This document shows positions 10,765-23,130 of a stretch of DNA of 64,000 bases, one piece after another. The DNA comes from Gnetum montanum. Its lineage: Eukaryota > Streptophyta > Gnetopsida > Gnetales > Gnetaceae. The first letter of the stretch is position 1; every line of letters begins with the position of its first letter. The position numbers and the translations under genes were made by a program. The notes under the pieces were generated by a model. That model saw only the letters and a program-made list of their open reading frames with translations, was not told the origin of the DNA and searched no databases. The stretch spans positions 813 to 64,812 of the forward strand of contig MNCI01002249.1 of the NCBI GenBank assembly GCA_015680685.1, in the 5' to 3' direction.

Positions 10765-12653
10765 TGTTGTGATTGAAAACGTTGGCGACTAGAACACTGA
10801 GAGGACCACAGGCACATAGCCTAATCCTGTGTCCATGCAAGGGACTACTAGAGGTGGAGACAGTGTGCCTTGAACAATTTTGTTGACTGAATAGGGACTT
10901 ATCAAATGTAACCAAGGTGTAGTGTGGTTAGTCGTGATGCTAATGCAAAACAATGCTAAGTGTTTGCATAGTGTTAACAGTGTCAATGGGGGTCAAGTGT
11001 AGTCAAATCTTTGGTGAAAAAACAAGGGTGCCAACATGCAAGGGCCATCACCCAAGCATAGTTTTAGGTACAACTATGTAATGAAGCAATAAAAAATGTA
11101 AATAAAATGCTAAAAATGTAAGGAAAAGAGAGAGAGAGAAAAATAGAACACCACCCCAAATGGGGTTGAGCATAGTTAACACCAAGAGGGGTTATAAGGT
11201 ATGCAATGTATAATAGGTGTAATGAATAGCATATTCATAGTCTTAGGGGTGTCTGGCCATGAAGACTAACACTCCACTATGGTGTCTATGCCTACTAGGT
11301 CAACTACCATGATGTGCAGTGGACTATAGTGTCCTACTGTGCGCTAACTCTACCTCTCTCTGGTTTACTGGTGTGCCTTTGGATTTTTGTTTGCCTAAAA
11401 TGCAAAAATGCTTAAACTTGCCAACCTGATCCAAATTTTTTCACCCCTAAAACATTCAAGGCAAGGGTATTTATAGAGCTAGGTTTAGTGTGAAATGCGG
11501 CATGGTCATCACGTGGTAGTGGGGACAATTGGGACTACACTCTCCACTAGGCTAGTGGGGTTAAGTGTGATTACAATTTTGCGCAAAAGAGTATGCAAGA
11601 GAGAGAAAGATTCCATCGACTATGCCCACCAGGGATGAGTTGATTACGTTGGTGTGCCATTGCTGTGCTATGGAGGCTGCCAAAGGCTATTCTAGCTGAC
11701 TACACTCTCCGTAGTGGGCTAAGTACACTCTAGGATAGTGGAGAGCGTAGTCCTGAGACTTAGAAAAATTTTACAAAAAACTTGCCTCCTACTAACTATG
11801 CTCTAGGTTGGGGGAGAGCATAGTATCAATGCTAGTGGAATTTGGACTTTTTGGTAGATTACGCTCCCCCATAGTAGGTTGACTATGCTTCCAACTAGAG
11901 GTGAGCATAGTACAAGACTTGCCAAAACTTGTGAAAAGCTAACTATTTTCTAACTACACTTTCCACTACAAGCTAACTAAGCTCTAGGGAAATGGAGAGT
12001 GTAGTCTCAACACTTAGAGAAAACTATAAAAAATTGGGTTTTTGTTGACTGCACTCTCCATGAGAGGTTGACTATGCTCAATGACAATGAAGAGTATAAT
12101 CCCAACACTTAGAAAAATTTGCTAAACATGGTCTTCATGTTGACTACACTTTGGGGTAGTAGACAGCCTAGCCCTAGCACTTAGAAAAAGTTGCAACAAC
12201 AGGTTTGTGTTGACACTTAAAAAAATTGCAAACCTAGCCTTCGTGTTGACTATGCTCTCTACTAAGATGACTATGCTCTAGGGTAGTGAAGAGTGTAGTC
12301 CTAGCTCTTAGAAAAATTTGTAGTGACTAGCTTTGTGTTAACACTTAGAAAAAATTGCAAACCTGGCATTCATGTTGACTACGCTCTCTACTAAGTTGCC
12401 TACACTCTAGGGTAGTGAAGAGCATCATTGTAGCACTTAGAAAAATTTATAGCAACTAGCTTTGTGATGACACTTAGAAAAAATTATAAACCTGGCCTTC
12501 ATGTTGACTATGTTCTCTACTGAGTTAACTATACTCTAGGGTAGTAGAGAGCATAGTCCTAACACTTAGAAAAATTTGCATAAAATGGCATTGTGCTAAC
12601 ACTTAGATAAATTTGTAGTTGAGATGCCATAGTCCAAATTTCATGGTGTTTTA
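10765..12653 (-). repeat. E3 3' LTR
   Basis: On the minus strand it runs from 12653 (TAAAACACC, ancestral TGAAACACC) to 10765 (CACAACA). It pairs with 38155-40051. U3 (about 11480-12653) is an array of repeats with the dyad ACTATGCTCTCCACTA / TAGTGGAGAGCATAGT, including about three copies of a roughly 130-bp higher-order unit at 12240-12620. The TATA box on the minus strand reads TATAAATA at 11475-11468. Confidence 0.92.
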
Positions 12654-13003
12654 TTGATCATTCTTTCTTCACATCTAGAGGAATGACCCAAGAGATATCA
12701 ATAAAGAATGACAAAACACTACACCATGTCTGGCACTAACACAGCTCTTCAATACATTATCAGATGTCATTACACTATGCTCAAGAGTGTTGTGGATAGT
12801 GATGTGCTAGCAGTAACATGTGTAGGTAATGTGCTAGGGATAAAAGAAAGAGGAGAGATAAGGTGCAAATAGGGTATCATGATGTAGGATGTGGAGTCAT
12901 CATGGCTAATGATGACCATGGCACTAGGGTGGCTTGCCCCTAAAAACATTAACCTCTCATCAAAATGCTCATGAGAGAGTCAATGTGGATTCAAGGCTAA
13001 GCA
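12654..13003 (-). other. E3 sequence before its 3' LTR, with decayed polypurine tract
   Basis: This is the reverse complement of about 29740-30080, the matching part of E4. The polypurine tract on the minus strand is GAAGAAAGAATGATCAA (12670-12654), more decayed than the E4 version. No gene is seen. E4 begins at 13004. Confidence 0.75.
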
Positions 13004-14700
13004 TGAAACACCACCGATTTTTGGCTACAACTTCTCTATTGAAAATTTGTCTAAGTGTCAACACAAGGTAGATTTTTTCTAAGTGCTAAGACTACACTCT
13101 CCATTTTCCTAGAGTGTAGTCAACCAATGGAAAGCGTAGTTAGCTCCAAAAACTAATTGTTTTTGTAATTTTTCCTAAGTGTCATCATGAACTAAGAAGT
13201 TGTAAAATTTTCTAAGTGTTTGGACTATGCTCTCCAGTGTAGTTAGCTCAATAGAGAGAATATTCAACATGAAAGGCTAGTTTTGCAAAACTTTCTAAGT
13301 GTTAAGCTAGTAGCTACAAATTTTTCCAAGTGTTTTAGACTATGCTCTCCACTACCTTGGAGCGTAGTTAGCATAGTTAGCATGGAAGACCTAGTTTGGT
13401 AGAAATTTTTCTAAGTGTTGAGACTACGCTCTCCACTAAACTGGAGCATAGTCAAGCATATTCAAATAGAAGCCAAATTTTGCAAAAATTTTCTTCTAAG
13501 TGTTGGGACTATGCTTAACCCTAGTTGGGAGTGTAGTCGACCTACTATGGAGAGCATAGTTAGCACATAGCCATTTTCTACAAAATTTTTCTAAGTGTTC
13601 TAACTACTATCTCCCTCAGTCCAAATGTAGTCGAACATAGTTAGCTAGAATAGCCTCTAAGAGCCTTCACAATGCTGCATTGGCATTCAGCTTAGCTCTA
13701 ACATACCTCCATCAAGCATACCCCTTTTTCTCCCAAAATTATAACTACACTTGATCCTACTCGAGATAGTGGATAACATAGTTCCAAACCATAGTCTCCA
13801 AAGTTGCATTTTTTAAGGTACATTATAGTCTTTTTGGCACATGCATAGGCAATCGGTAGTGTACTCATAATTTTGTAGTGTCATAGGGTCCATCAGAGCA
13901 AAGTAGAACATAACACCCCTTGCCTTATTGGAGAGTGTAGTTAGATGTAGTGTAGTCCCAACCATCCCACTACCATGTGGTACCCAATCTGCATTTCACG
14001 CTAATCCTAGGCCTATAAATATCCTAGCCCTTGACATTGTAGGGGTTGTCAAAATTTGAAGGAGATTGGAAAATTTGAAAGTTTGCATTTGTAGCACCTA
14101 GCATTGTTGAAACACATTTGACATTTTTGGCAAGGCAAGGCATTTTCACACCACTGTAGCTCACCATAGGACATCGTAGACCACCACAGTCCACTACACG
14201 CCATGGTAGCCAACCTAATAGGCACAGACATCATGGTAGAATGTCAGTCTTTGCAGCCAGGGACCCTAAGACTATGATATGCTATTCACTGCACCTAATG
14301 TACATTGCATACCTTCTCACCCCTTTTGAAGTTAACCATGCTCAACCCCATTTAGGATGGTATCACTTTCTCTCTCGCTCTCTCCCTAAGAATTTTTTGG
14401 AATTTTTACTTGTATTTTGGAATTTTATTTGTATTTTCAATTATTTTCATGCATTGCCACATATTGACACCTTCATTTTGCATTGAAAACCTTGGCTATG
14501 CTCATCCCAATTAACACCATGAACACTGCTCAACACTTAGCATCTTTTGGCATTGCATTTGGTAAGTTCCCATTCAATTAACAAGATCATTCTGGACAAC
14601 CCATCTCCACCTCCAATAGGCCCTCACGTGGATACAAGTTTAGAACTATGCACCCGTAGACCCCTTAGCATTCTAGCCATTGACGTTTTTGGTCATTACA
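13004..14700 (+). repeat. E4 5' LTR
   Basis: Starts TGAAACACC and ends TCATTACA, 1697 bp; the partner is 30081-31760. U3 (13004 to about 14010) carries about six spaced copies of a dyad, GACTATGCTCTCCACTA followed by TGGAGCGTAGT, each preceded by CTAAGTGTT. TATAAATAT is at 14014-14022. It is the same LTR family as E3 in the opposite orientation. Confidence 0.93.
14014..14022 (+). promoter_or_regulatory. TATA box of E4 5' LTR
   Basis: TATAAATAT follows the U3 dyad array. The same position in the 3' LTR keeps TATAAATA at 31093-31100, and both E3 LTRs keep it on the minus strand. Confidence 0.75.
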
Positions 14701-14706
14701 ATTTTT

Positions 14707-14725
14707 TGGTACTAGAAGGAGGGCC
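14707..14725 (+). other. E4 primer-binding site
   Basis: TGGTACTAGAAGGAGGGCC begins six bases after the LTR end. E3 has TGGTAGTAGAAGGAGGGTC at the same place (minus strand, 38148-38130), so it is conserved between elements. The TGG start fits a tRNA 3' end. I did not settle which tRNA; Ogre elements are known for a tRNA-Arg primer. Confidence 0.75.
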
Positions 14726-15199
14726 AAGCTCTTTTTCTCTTTCAAACTTCATTAGTCATTCTCTTGCATGCTTTTTGCAACACCGTTACTAGCTCTAGGC
14801 TAGTTTAGACCCCAACACCCCTATGGACCTACCACATGTAGTAGTAGCTAGATCTTAGGCTAGCACAGGCATTGTCTACCAATTGGTTAGTGTAAACTTG
14901 ACCCCATTGTTGATTCCCCTGGAACCTTGCATAGTAACCTCAAAGTATCCATTCCTACACTTAGTTAAATTCTAGGCATTCTCAATAGAAAGCATAGTTA
15001 GATCTTAGTGTAGAGAGCATAGTTGGCTCTTAGCATAGAGAGCATAGTTTCCAAAGTTAATTATTTTCTCATAGTTTCCAACGTTAGCTATTTTTTCTAT
15101 AGTTTTCAGACTTAGCCATTTTTTTGCAATCTTCAAACTTAGCCATTTTTCTACAATTTTAGAACTTAGTTTTTTCTTCTACAACTTTTCATCAACACC
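14726..15199 (+). other. E4 leader before gag
   Basis: No gene is seen. The leader contains three or four short copies of the GAGAGCATAGTT motif (about 14990-15050) and T-rich repeats with ACTTAGCCATTTTT (about 15100-15160). E3 has the matching leader on the minus strand at about 37700-38129. Confidence 0.6.
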
Positions 15200-18100
15200 A
15201 TGAATTCTAAACAACATGTGGCATTCGTTCCAAGCACACTTGTTGTCCTAACCACATAACAAGAAAACATGATTGACTACCCTACCAATCCTACCATGTT
15301 AGAACCAAGGAATTTCCTAAGGCTACATAACCAAGAACCCAAGTATACTACATTGAATGATGAATAGTACAACTTCATCTATGCAGGTCTATTCATAGAC
15401 CGCTTCAATATGGAAGTGAAGCAAGGTTATGAGCTCATCCACCAAAACAAATAGGAGTACGTCCCTTTCTCTGTTGACTTCATCCCACTTAACAAACCCT
15501 ACTAGTGGATCCTAGCCTAACTCATCTAAAAAAATGGGTGTGAAGTAGGAACAAACTATAAGGAACCTCTATAAGGAGAGGAGGACGAGTTTGAGGCTTG
15601 TTCCAAGCATGAGAACTCTTTTCACACCTCCTTCCAATGAACAACCCCTAGTCTAGTCCTCCTACAATCCTATGCATCCATTTTTCTTAAAACAATTATA
15701 GCCCTAGAATCACCCTCTAGGTCAATGCCTATGGTGATGACCCACCAAATGCAGTACACACATCAAGATGTAGTACCTCCAATTAACTTGCCCTTTTTAG
15801 TATCATTGCAACCTACCCAGTCTTCCCAACTAATAGTAATCATGCCCACATAGCCCTATGTTCACACTATGCATCCTTCCCAATCCCAAATGACTTAAGC
15901 ATCTTACATCCTACCTATTTCATCTACACCTTCAGTAGTGGCCCAACCCATGCACATGTGTCTTGCTTTTGTCACTCTACCCATAGCACAGCCAACACAA
16001 TAAGCATCTCACATGGTCCCACAATCTACAGCTAGGTCATGGGCCATGCAACCAACATAGTCATTAGCACAAACAACGTAGCCCACTGCTACATCCTAAG
16101 CCTTAGATCAGGCATCCTAGCAAATCCAAACCTTAACAAAAGAGGTGAAGTGGCTCAAGGCCACCTCCTTCAAAATAGTGCATGTGGTGGACTTCTACTA
16201 GGAATGATCCCATAAGTCCTGCTATTCCATCTCTGACTCTTCCAACAAGGATCCCATTACCCCACTTCACCAAGTACAATGGGGAAGAAGATCCTAATGC
16301 CCACATGGTAACCTTTCAGTCTAAGTACCTATTACTACAAGCATGGCCACATGCCATCATATGTCTCATCGCCATGTCACTCACAAGTAAGGCACTCGAT
16401 TAGTACTAGGCATTACCTATGGCTTCTATCTCCTCTTTGGAGGATCTATTGAGTTAGTTCATCACATGCTTCAATTACAACTTCAAGCCAAAAACCACCC
16501 TTGACTAGATCATGCAAATTAAGAAGGGAAATCTAGAGCCCATGAAGAAATTTATTCAACACTAGAGTGTGTCACTAAATAAAATTTGTGAGCCTATAAT
16601 AGAAACACACCTTCTAACCATCTTTAAGGGTGCATTTAATTACTTTATCAAGATAAAACTATACTACTTGGCTCTGCAGCCTCTAAGCCAAGCCTTTGCC
16701 CAAACTAAAAGCATACAAGATGTGACAAAAGCTAGGAAGGACCTGACCTACATGGCCTACAAGAACTTATATGCCAAGAAGGATAAGGGCAAAGGGAAAA
16801 AAACTACAACCATGGTAACTATGGCCAACAAGGACAAAATTACTAATCTAAAGCCAACAACCAATCCACCTAAGGCCTTAACCAACAACAAAACCACCAG
16901 CTCTAGTGCAACAACCAACTAGCCTACATCATTGGTGACAACAATGCACAGAGCTTCAATGCCCAACTTTGAGTGCAAGAACTACTCAAAGTATACCCCA
17001 TTGCCCATTAAACCTTTGAAACTGCTAGACCAACTACTAAAGGTTGGACATATCCAATACAAGTAGATGTCCAAGGATGCTCACAAGAGACATGATAGAT
17101 ATTATGAGATTCTAAGGGACTCCAGCTCGATAGCCCCAAATGAGCCCATAGTGTCAAAACACTTTAGGCTGGATAGGTTTTGTCACTATTACTAGTTGCC
17201 TGGGCATAACACTGACTTTTGCATGGCCTTGCAAGATGACCTATAATAAATAATTGATAAAGGTGAGTTGGTGCTCGATGCTACCAACCTAGTGAGGCCT
17301 CAAAACTAATCCATGAGGGTATATAAGGATCCTTTGAACATGAATGATGCAAGGTACATCATCAATGCCATTAGCATTGATGATAACCCAAAACTAGTGT
17401 AGCAACCATTTGTGATCTATGTGCCCTCTGGTAGCATAGGGGCCCCCTCAACCTCCATGAGCTCGAGGCCCCTTTTCATCATCAAAGTGCCATCTCAAGC
17501 ACCCACAATTCCCTTCATGGTTAGGGTCCCACAGCATGTTGTAGTAGCAATATTTTAGCCACCCTTTGTCATAAGGGTTTCCCAACATGTTGACCTTGCA
17601 TCTACCCAAATTTTGGTAGTGTGTAATGCGTCAATCCCTTCTTGCCTAATAGCAAATCTTGTTGGCAACACCAACAGACCATCTAGGTGGTAACCCTAAA
17701 GGCCTAATGACTATCTAGCTGATAGGATGATTAGACAACATCAAGAGAAAAAGGCATTAGGTCCACCAAATCTAGTACCCCTATATGTAGTTTCCATGGC
17801 CGAAATAATCAAAAAGGCCATCACTAGCAAGTTGTAACCAGGCACTGAGGCCTCCAAATAGGCCAAACAAGCCAATCCCAAGTCTCCTCTATGAGAGATC
17901 TATCTCTTAGGATGTATGAAAGAGGTTAAGGCCAAAAAAATGATAGACAATGGTAAGGACTTCCTAGATGCATTAGCCTAACTCAAGCAAGCACTAAAGC
18001 AAAAGAACATAATGCTAAGCTTGTATGACCTAATTATTACCTTCTTTTCCCATCGTGAGACACTAGTCTAGATGTTGACCTCCATTCCTGACATAGAGGA

Positions 18101-18888
18101 CATCCTAACATATGAGCATTCTATCCATGTTGTGATGTTGCCTCCTGCACTACGAGAATTGAGTTCAACATTCCTTACATTTTATGATGAGGCAATCCAA
18201 GTTGACCCTGAGAAGGGTTAGTTCATAATAGCATCCATGTTTATCACAATACATGTTTGGTAGTGCAAGATTAGAAGGATGCACATTAATGACAAGGTGG
18301 TAACAAATAACATCCCATACACTATCGTTGATAAGCTAGGTCTCATGGACCAGATCAAACCAACAAAGACCACACGCCTAAAGTCCTTTAGTGGGTCACA
18401 CATTGTTGTCAAGGGAACTATCACAATAGCTTTTATGGTAGGGAAAAAATTCCCTACTACTGTTACATTTATCATTGTAGAAAAAAATGTCAAGCTTTAA
18501 CCTAATATTGGGTAGGCCTTAGTTGGCCTAATTATGGGCCATCTCCTCTCCCATTCACCAAGAAATCCACCTTCCATATGAAGTTGGTGAGGTCATTATC
18601 CATGGTGACAACATAGCCCTTCTAGCCATTAACAACATAGACACAGAGCAAGGGTCAAAGGTGGAGTTCCCTACTAACATGTCCATAGTAAAGGACGAGC
18701 ATGAAATGCATGAGCCTAACCAACTTAAGCAAAGAAAGGGAGCCAATGACCTCCTGGAGGATGCTTTATGGATAGAATTTCCCTTTGACATAGCAAATGA
18801 AGATCAAGGGGAATACCACATAGTACCATCTAGGCCCTACATGCCTCCTAACCCACATCAAGATAGCAAGTAATTGTGTGACTAAAGT
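15200..18888 (+). pseudogene. gag-pro: E4 gag-protease (broken)
   Basis: The frame opens at ATG 15200 (MNSKQHVAF). A variable Pro/Gln/Thr-rich part (to about 16140) is followed by the gag core (16180-16740) with LPHFTKYNGEEDPNAHMVTF and LTSKALDWY (W read from TAG), a basic stretch (Lys-rich, 16750-16920), and a zinc-knuckle remnant CHYY..PGH....C near 17180 whose second cysteine reads Tyr. The aspartic-protease-like domain is at about 18250-18530 (residues MHINDKVVTNNIPYTIVDK, then VKGTITIAFMVG). E3 has a closer-to-open copy at 34223-34672. Comparison with E3 suggests the original stop was TAA at 18886. Stops are mostly TAG. Confidence 0.85.
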
Positions 18889-19678
18889 ATCTCCTTAGTC
18901 CAACATGCACTAGGTCCCTACCTTCCCTTTTCTTTTACATTTATCTATGCATTTAACCTTGTTGTTACGTTTTATTTGTCTACGCATTTACATTTACCTT
19001 TATTGCTTAGATTACACATTTTCCACTTTGTTTACACATTTATTTACTTTGTTTATGCATTCTGCTTAACTTACACATTTACTAATTTTGTTTACCCTTT
19101 AGCAATCCTTAGCTTAACACATAAAACATCAAAATACAAAAAAAATTATAAAAACTAAAATTACAAAAAATAAGAGATCATAATACATGGTCCACTATGA
19201 CCTTAAACTGGTAATGTGTGGCCTGCCATGGCCTTAAGCTAGCAACGTGTAGCCTGCCATGGCCCTAAACTAGCAATGCATGTTCTGCAATGACCTTAAA
19301 ATCTCAATGTTAATTCTTCCACTATGGCTTGAAATGACCCTAAACTAGCAATATACACAGCATGAAATGGCCTTAAATTTTCATTGATCCTCATGTTATG
19401 GCCTTAAACTAGCATGGGGCTCACAATGTCCTAGTTACATTATCACCACATAATCCTAGCTTAGTCCATTAATTCATCACATTACAAGCATAGCAAGTTC
19501 ATAGCAAGTGCATAGCAAATAAAACATAATAAAAAAGAAAAGGGTTTACACATTACACATCACACATATAGTGAAACACATGCATTAGGTATCGCATGAA
19601 TAGTAGTACATAGCATGAGTAGAAAAATACAACAAAAATAGCAAAGCCACTCTATAGCAAGGATACATTAGGTCATGT
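18889..19678 (+). other. E4 spacer after protease
   Basis: No gene is seen. It has a T-rich stretch with repeated TTTACACATT/TTTATGCATT (18930-19090), an A-rich run, then a repeat block (19190-19425, listed separately). The antisense gene ends at 19679. The matching part of E3 is about 33425-34034. Confidence 0.6.
19190..19425 (+). repeat. CCTTAAACTAGCA repeat block 1
   Basis: Degenerate units of about 35-40 bp contain CCTTAAACTAGCAATG and GCCTGCCATGG. Related blocks occur at 25055-25105 and 28786-28975 in E4, and on the opposite strand in E3 at 32790-33120 and 33425-33765. Confidence 0.75.
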
Positions 19679-22600
19679 TCAACTAGAAGCACTAGGAGGA
19701 GGTGTAGGTTCATCTTCCCTCACTATTTCATTGGGGCCCGCAACATCTCCTGGTACTTGCTGCCAAAACCACAGCAAAAATGAGTAATTAGTAAGCAACC
19801 CTATAATACACAAGCTAACCCAAAACATGAAAAATCATAAAAATTAACAACTAACCTAAGAAGGTCCTACATTAATGTCTTCTAGAGGTAACTTTTCAAG
19901 GCCAACCTTCAAGCGTCGGAGAATCTCAGCCTTAGAAAGTTAAGTCCAATCCTGTTGGCCAAAGTGAATTCCTGCAAGGGTCTTGTCTTTGCCCATGGTA
20001 ATCCATGCAAGTGGCTTCATGGAAAAGGTAGCAAAGAAAGCCTCTCTTGAAGGGGTGATGATCTATCACTCTAGAGAGCCACTCACCATTGTATGTCATG
20101 TGAACAACTCATAAGCCTACCTCCCATCAATCATCTCAACAAACATCTTAAGGTTGACAGACTCCTCCTTATACCATCAAGGTCCATCTACAACCACTAC
20201 TCTATCACCTCCTAGGTGGCCTCATTCTTACCTTTGATAGCTAACCAATATCAAACATATTCTATCTTAGAGGTTCACTAGGTGCTATCTCCCTATGACC
20301 TAGTCACTAGAAAGTCATATCTAGATTGAAGATCTTCAATCTTCATGTCTTGGCTAGTCACTTTCTCTTGAACCTCATGCATGCATTTCCATAGGTGCTT
20401 ATTCAAGCACTTTTAGACCCATCATGATTTTTCCCAAGAAAGCATACACTAGCTCACAATCTCATACATGCAACAAGACACCTGATCCACTTTAGGAAGG
20501 AGGTTAAGAAGGGCATCAACGTTGGCCACCCTACTCAAATCCCACTAAAGCTTAGAATCTATTGGCATGCAACAATTCAGTAATCTTACCCAAGAATTAA
20601 GCATTCAATCGATAAAGCAACACTAAGCAAAGAAATATAGTAAACATACTGAGTTCAGGATCCACCTATTGCAAATAGTCCACCATGTCCTCCACAATGC
20701 CTTCCATGAAGGAAAATTTCTTGGGCATGTCTACCCATGGCTGCATGTGGTATGTATGGGTGGGATCATTGGCAAGGACATCTAAGGTTACAACATAATG
20801 ATCCAATTAGCATACAATCAAATAGCTAAAGATGTTATATTGAGCAAGCAATGATAGATGGCAATACATAAGGTATTCACCTAACAAGCCCTCAATCATG
20901 AGTGCAAGGGGGTCACCTAGCTATACACCATCAAATAAGCAATCAAAATCACCCCCATCAGGGTGGAGAAACCCCTCCTCCTCTAACTATTGGAGGATCT
21001 CTATTGCCTCAAGCAACTCATCTCTATGAGCCTCCCCCTCCCTAGCTTGAGGATGCGCTCCTTCTGCTACTGTCCCAACCGCTGCTCTGGTAGTCCTCTC
21101 TTTGGTCTCTACAATCAATGCATACACATAGCACATTAGTACTAATTAATAGCATATCATAAATGAAAACATAAAATATAAACAAATTTTAATACAATAA
21201 ATTCATCTAACAAGTTACACATACTAACTTGCAATCTCTATGTGCAAAATTTGGAACTTGATACAGATCTTCTTGTTGCTCAATCTTTCAACCTCATAGG
21301 TAGTCTCCTCCATGGGACATGGCCTCTTAATCTTTCCCTTATATGGTCCCACCATCTCTGCAATGTATCAATCTACCTTGTTCACATCCCTGATGCTAAT
21401 CAAAGGACCCTTGTTTGTGCTATCACATGAGTAATGTGATCACCCCACAGGACCTTTAGTTGTTGTAGACAACAACTCATCGATCTTCTCTAGGGGGTCT
21501 TGTGCCTATGTGGTCATAAAAAAGTGTTTGATCCATGGTTTGGATAGCTACTCATAGTCCTACGTCATCCAACATCCATAATCACACATGACCAAGAGCT
21601 CTATGAACCTTCATAGGTACCCTACAAAGAATGTGAAGTGAACATGGGATCTCACTTGGATGTTAAACTACAGCCTAGAGATCTCTACATGAAAGCCTAT
21701 CACAATATAGGTAACCTAGTTAAACCTTGTGCCCTCTAGTAGCACCTCTTTCATCACTTGTGTCTACTCCACCCCAAGGATCTTCCCTTCGGAGAGCAAT
21801 TCTAGGAATGCACGAGTGCAAAAATGAGGGTAGAGCTCCTATACCTCAATCATAAGCACATCCTTAATTGGTATGTCCTTCTGAGATCGGGTGGCTTCCA
21901 ACCAATCCTCAATCTCCCCTCTACATTCCACCTTCCTACTGGCCTTATCAACAATCAACAAGCCATCAGTGGGAAGGTCAAAGAAGTCAACAAAGAAGGC
22001 CTTGTTGAGATTAAGCACTACCTTCACACCATGCACTTGAGTGATGAACTGTTAGACTTCACTGCTAAAGGAGTTAATGATGGTGACCATTTTAGCCACC
22101 AGAATACTCAGGATAAGGGTCAAAAATAGGTCCATCAACCCTACATGCATGATCCTAGTAGTCAATGCATCTAAGGCCTTATGGCATAGCCAATGCTATG
22201 CAGCCTCCACATTGCCATACTTCATGATGAGGGTGGCCTCTATGTGGCTTGTGGTGATCAACGTCACCTCACATAAAGCAACTACCCTTGCAACAAAGGA
22301 AAAACAAAATTAGTATCATGCAAAGGTAAACTAATAGGCATACGTGAGCAAGCACATGAAGTAAATCTTAGATGCATACATGGGAAAAATGGGGTACGAG
22401 ATAGGGGTGATGCTACCAGCATCTCCTCAATGTTAATCACACCAATGGTCCACTCCTCATCCAACTAGTTGTGGGTCCTACATTTCCTGTATGCCTTTGG
22501 GTATTGATTAGGATAAACCTCAAAATCAAATCCCACCCACTCAAACACAACTACCTGAACATTCAAGCTAGAGGAGAATACATCCAAGGCTGTGCGGGTC

Positions 22601-23130
22601 AAGGCTAGAGCATCCACCTCATTATGTAGGCCCTCCTCATCAACTTTGAACCTAGCATCAAACATGAGCCATCATCAAGATAGCATAAGTAGTAAAAACA
22701 TACTATGAAAACTACAAAAATGCTTACTCACCAACACAGTAGATAGTTCCAGGTGGGTTTTGGAACAAGGTGTGCACTTATAGCGTAATGAAGAGGGTGT
22801 TGCTCTTATTGTAGCAACTGAACCCTGTTATGTGTCATATCCTAGATAGGCACTAAGTGCTCCTAGGACCTCTACATGAATCGACCCTTGCCACCCCCCC
22901 CACAATCACCACTAGTAGTAGGCTCATTTGAGATGAACCTTAAGATGTTCTAGTTAGCCCTGGGCAATAATGTCTTGGTGATGGCACTAGCAACCTCCAC
23001 CATTAAGTGTGACCACATGATCACACTAAATTGCTACAGTAGGTACTCAAGGAACTCACAAGCCCACTCACATATTTGGCATAGGCATGTTAGGAATAAG
23101 CTCACTCATGTAGCACCCTACAAGCTCCAC
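19679..23130 (-). pseudogene. Antisense multi-exon gene inside E4, unknown function
   Basis: On the strand opposite to gag-pol. Exons I can place (minus order): about 23130-22732, 22651 to about 22400, about 22295-21229, 21108-20881, 20781-20650, 20558-19856, 19759-19679, ending in TGA. Four introns (21109-21228, 20782-20880, 20559-20649, 19760-19855) have GT...AG ends and phases that keep the frame; a fifth (22652-22731, GTGAGT donor) also fits phase. The main exon has 12 in-frame stops (8 TAG, 3 TGA, 1 TAA), mostly where Trp (TGG) would fit. Exon 20558 contains a coiled-coil-like part (HEVQEKVTSQDMKIEDLQSR) and then needs a one-base frame change. The C-terminus is Pro/Ser-rich (DEPTPPPSASS). 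The first exon and start are not resolved, and one intron near 22300-22400 does not keep phase. I recognise no family. It may be a captured host gene or an element gene comparable to the antisense ORFs reported in other TAT elements. Confidence 0.78.

Noticed and set aside
11690-12620. CRISPR-like array in the regularly spaced LTR repeats
   Set aside because: Spacers are themselves similar, repeats are degenerate, and the block is part of LTR U3 in a plant genome.
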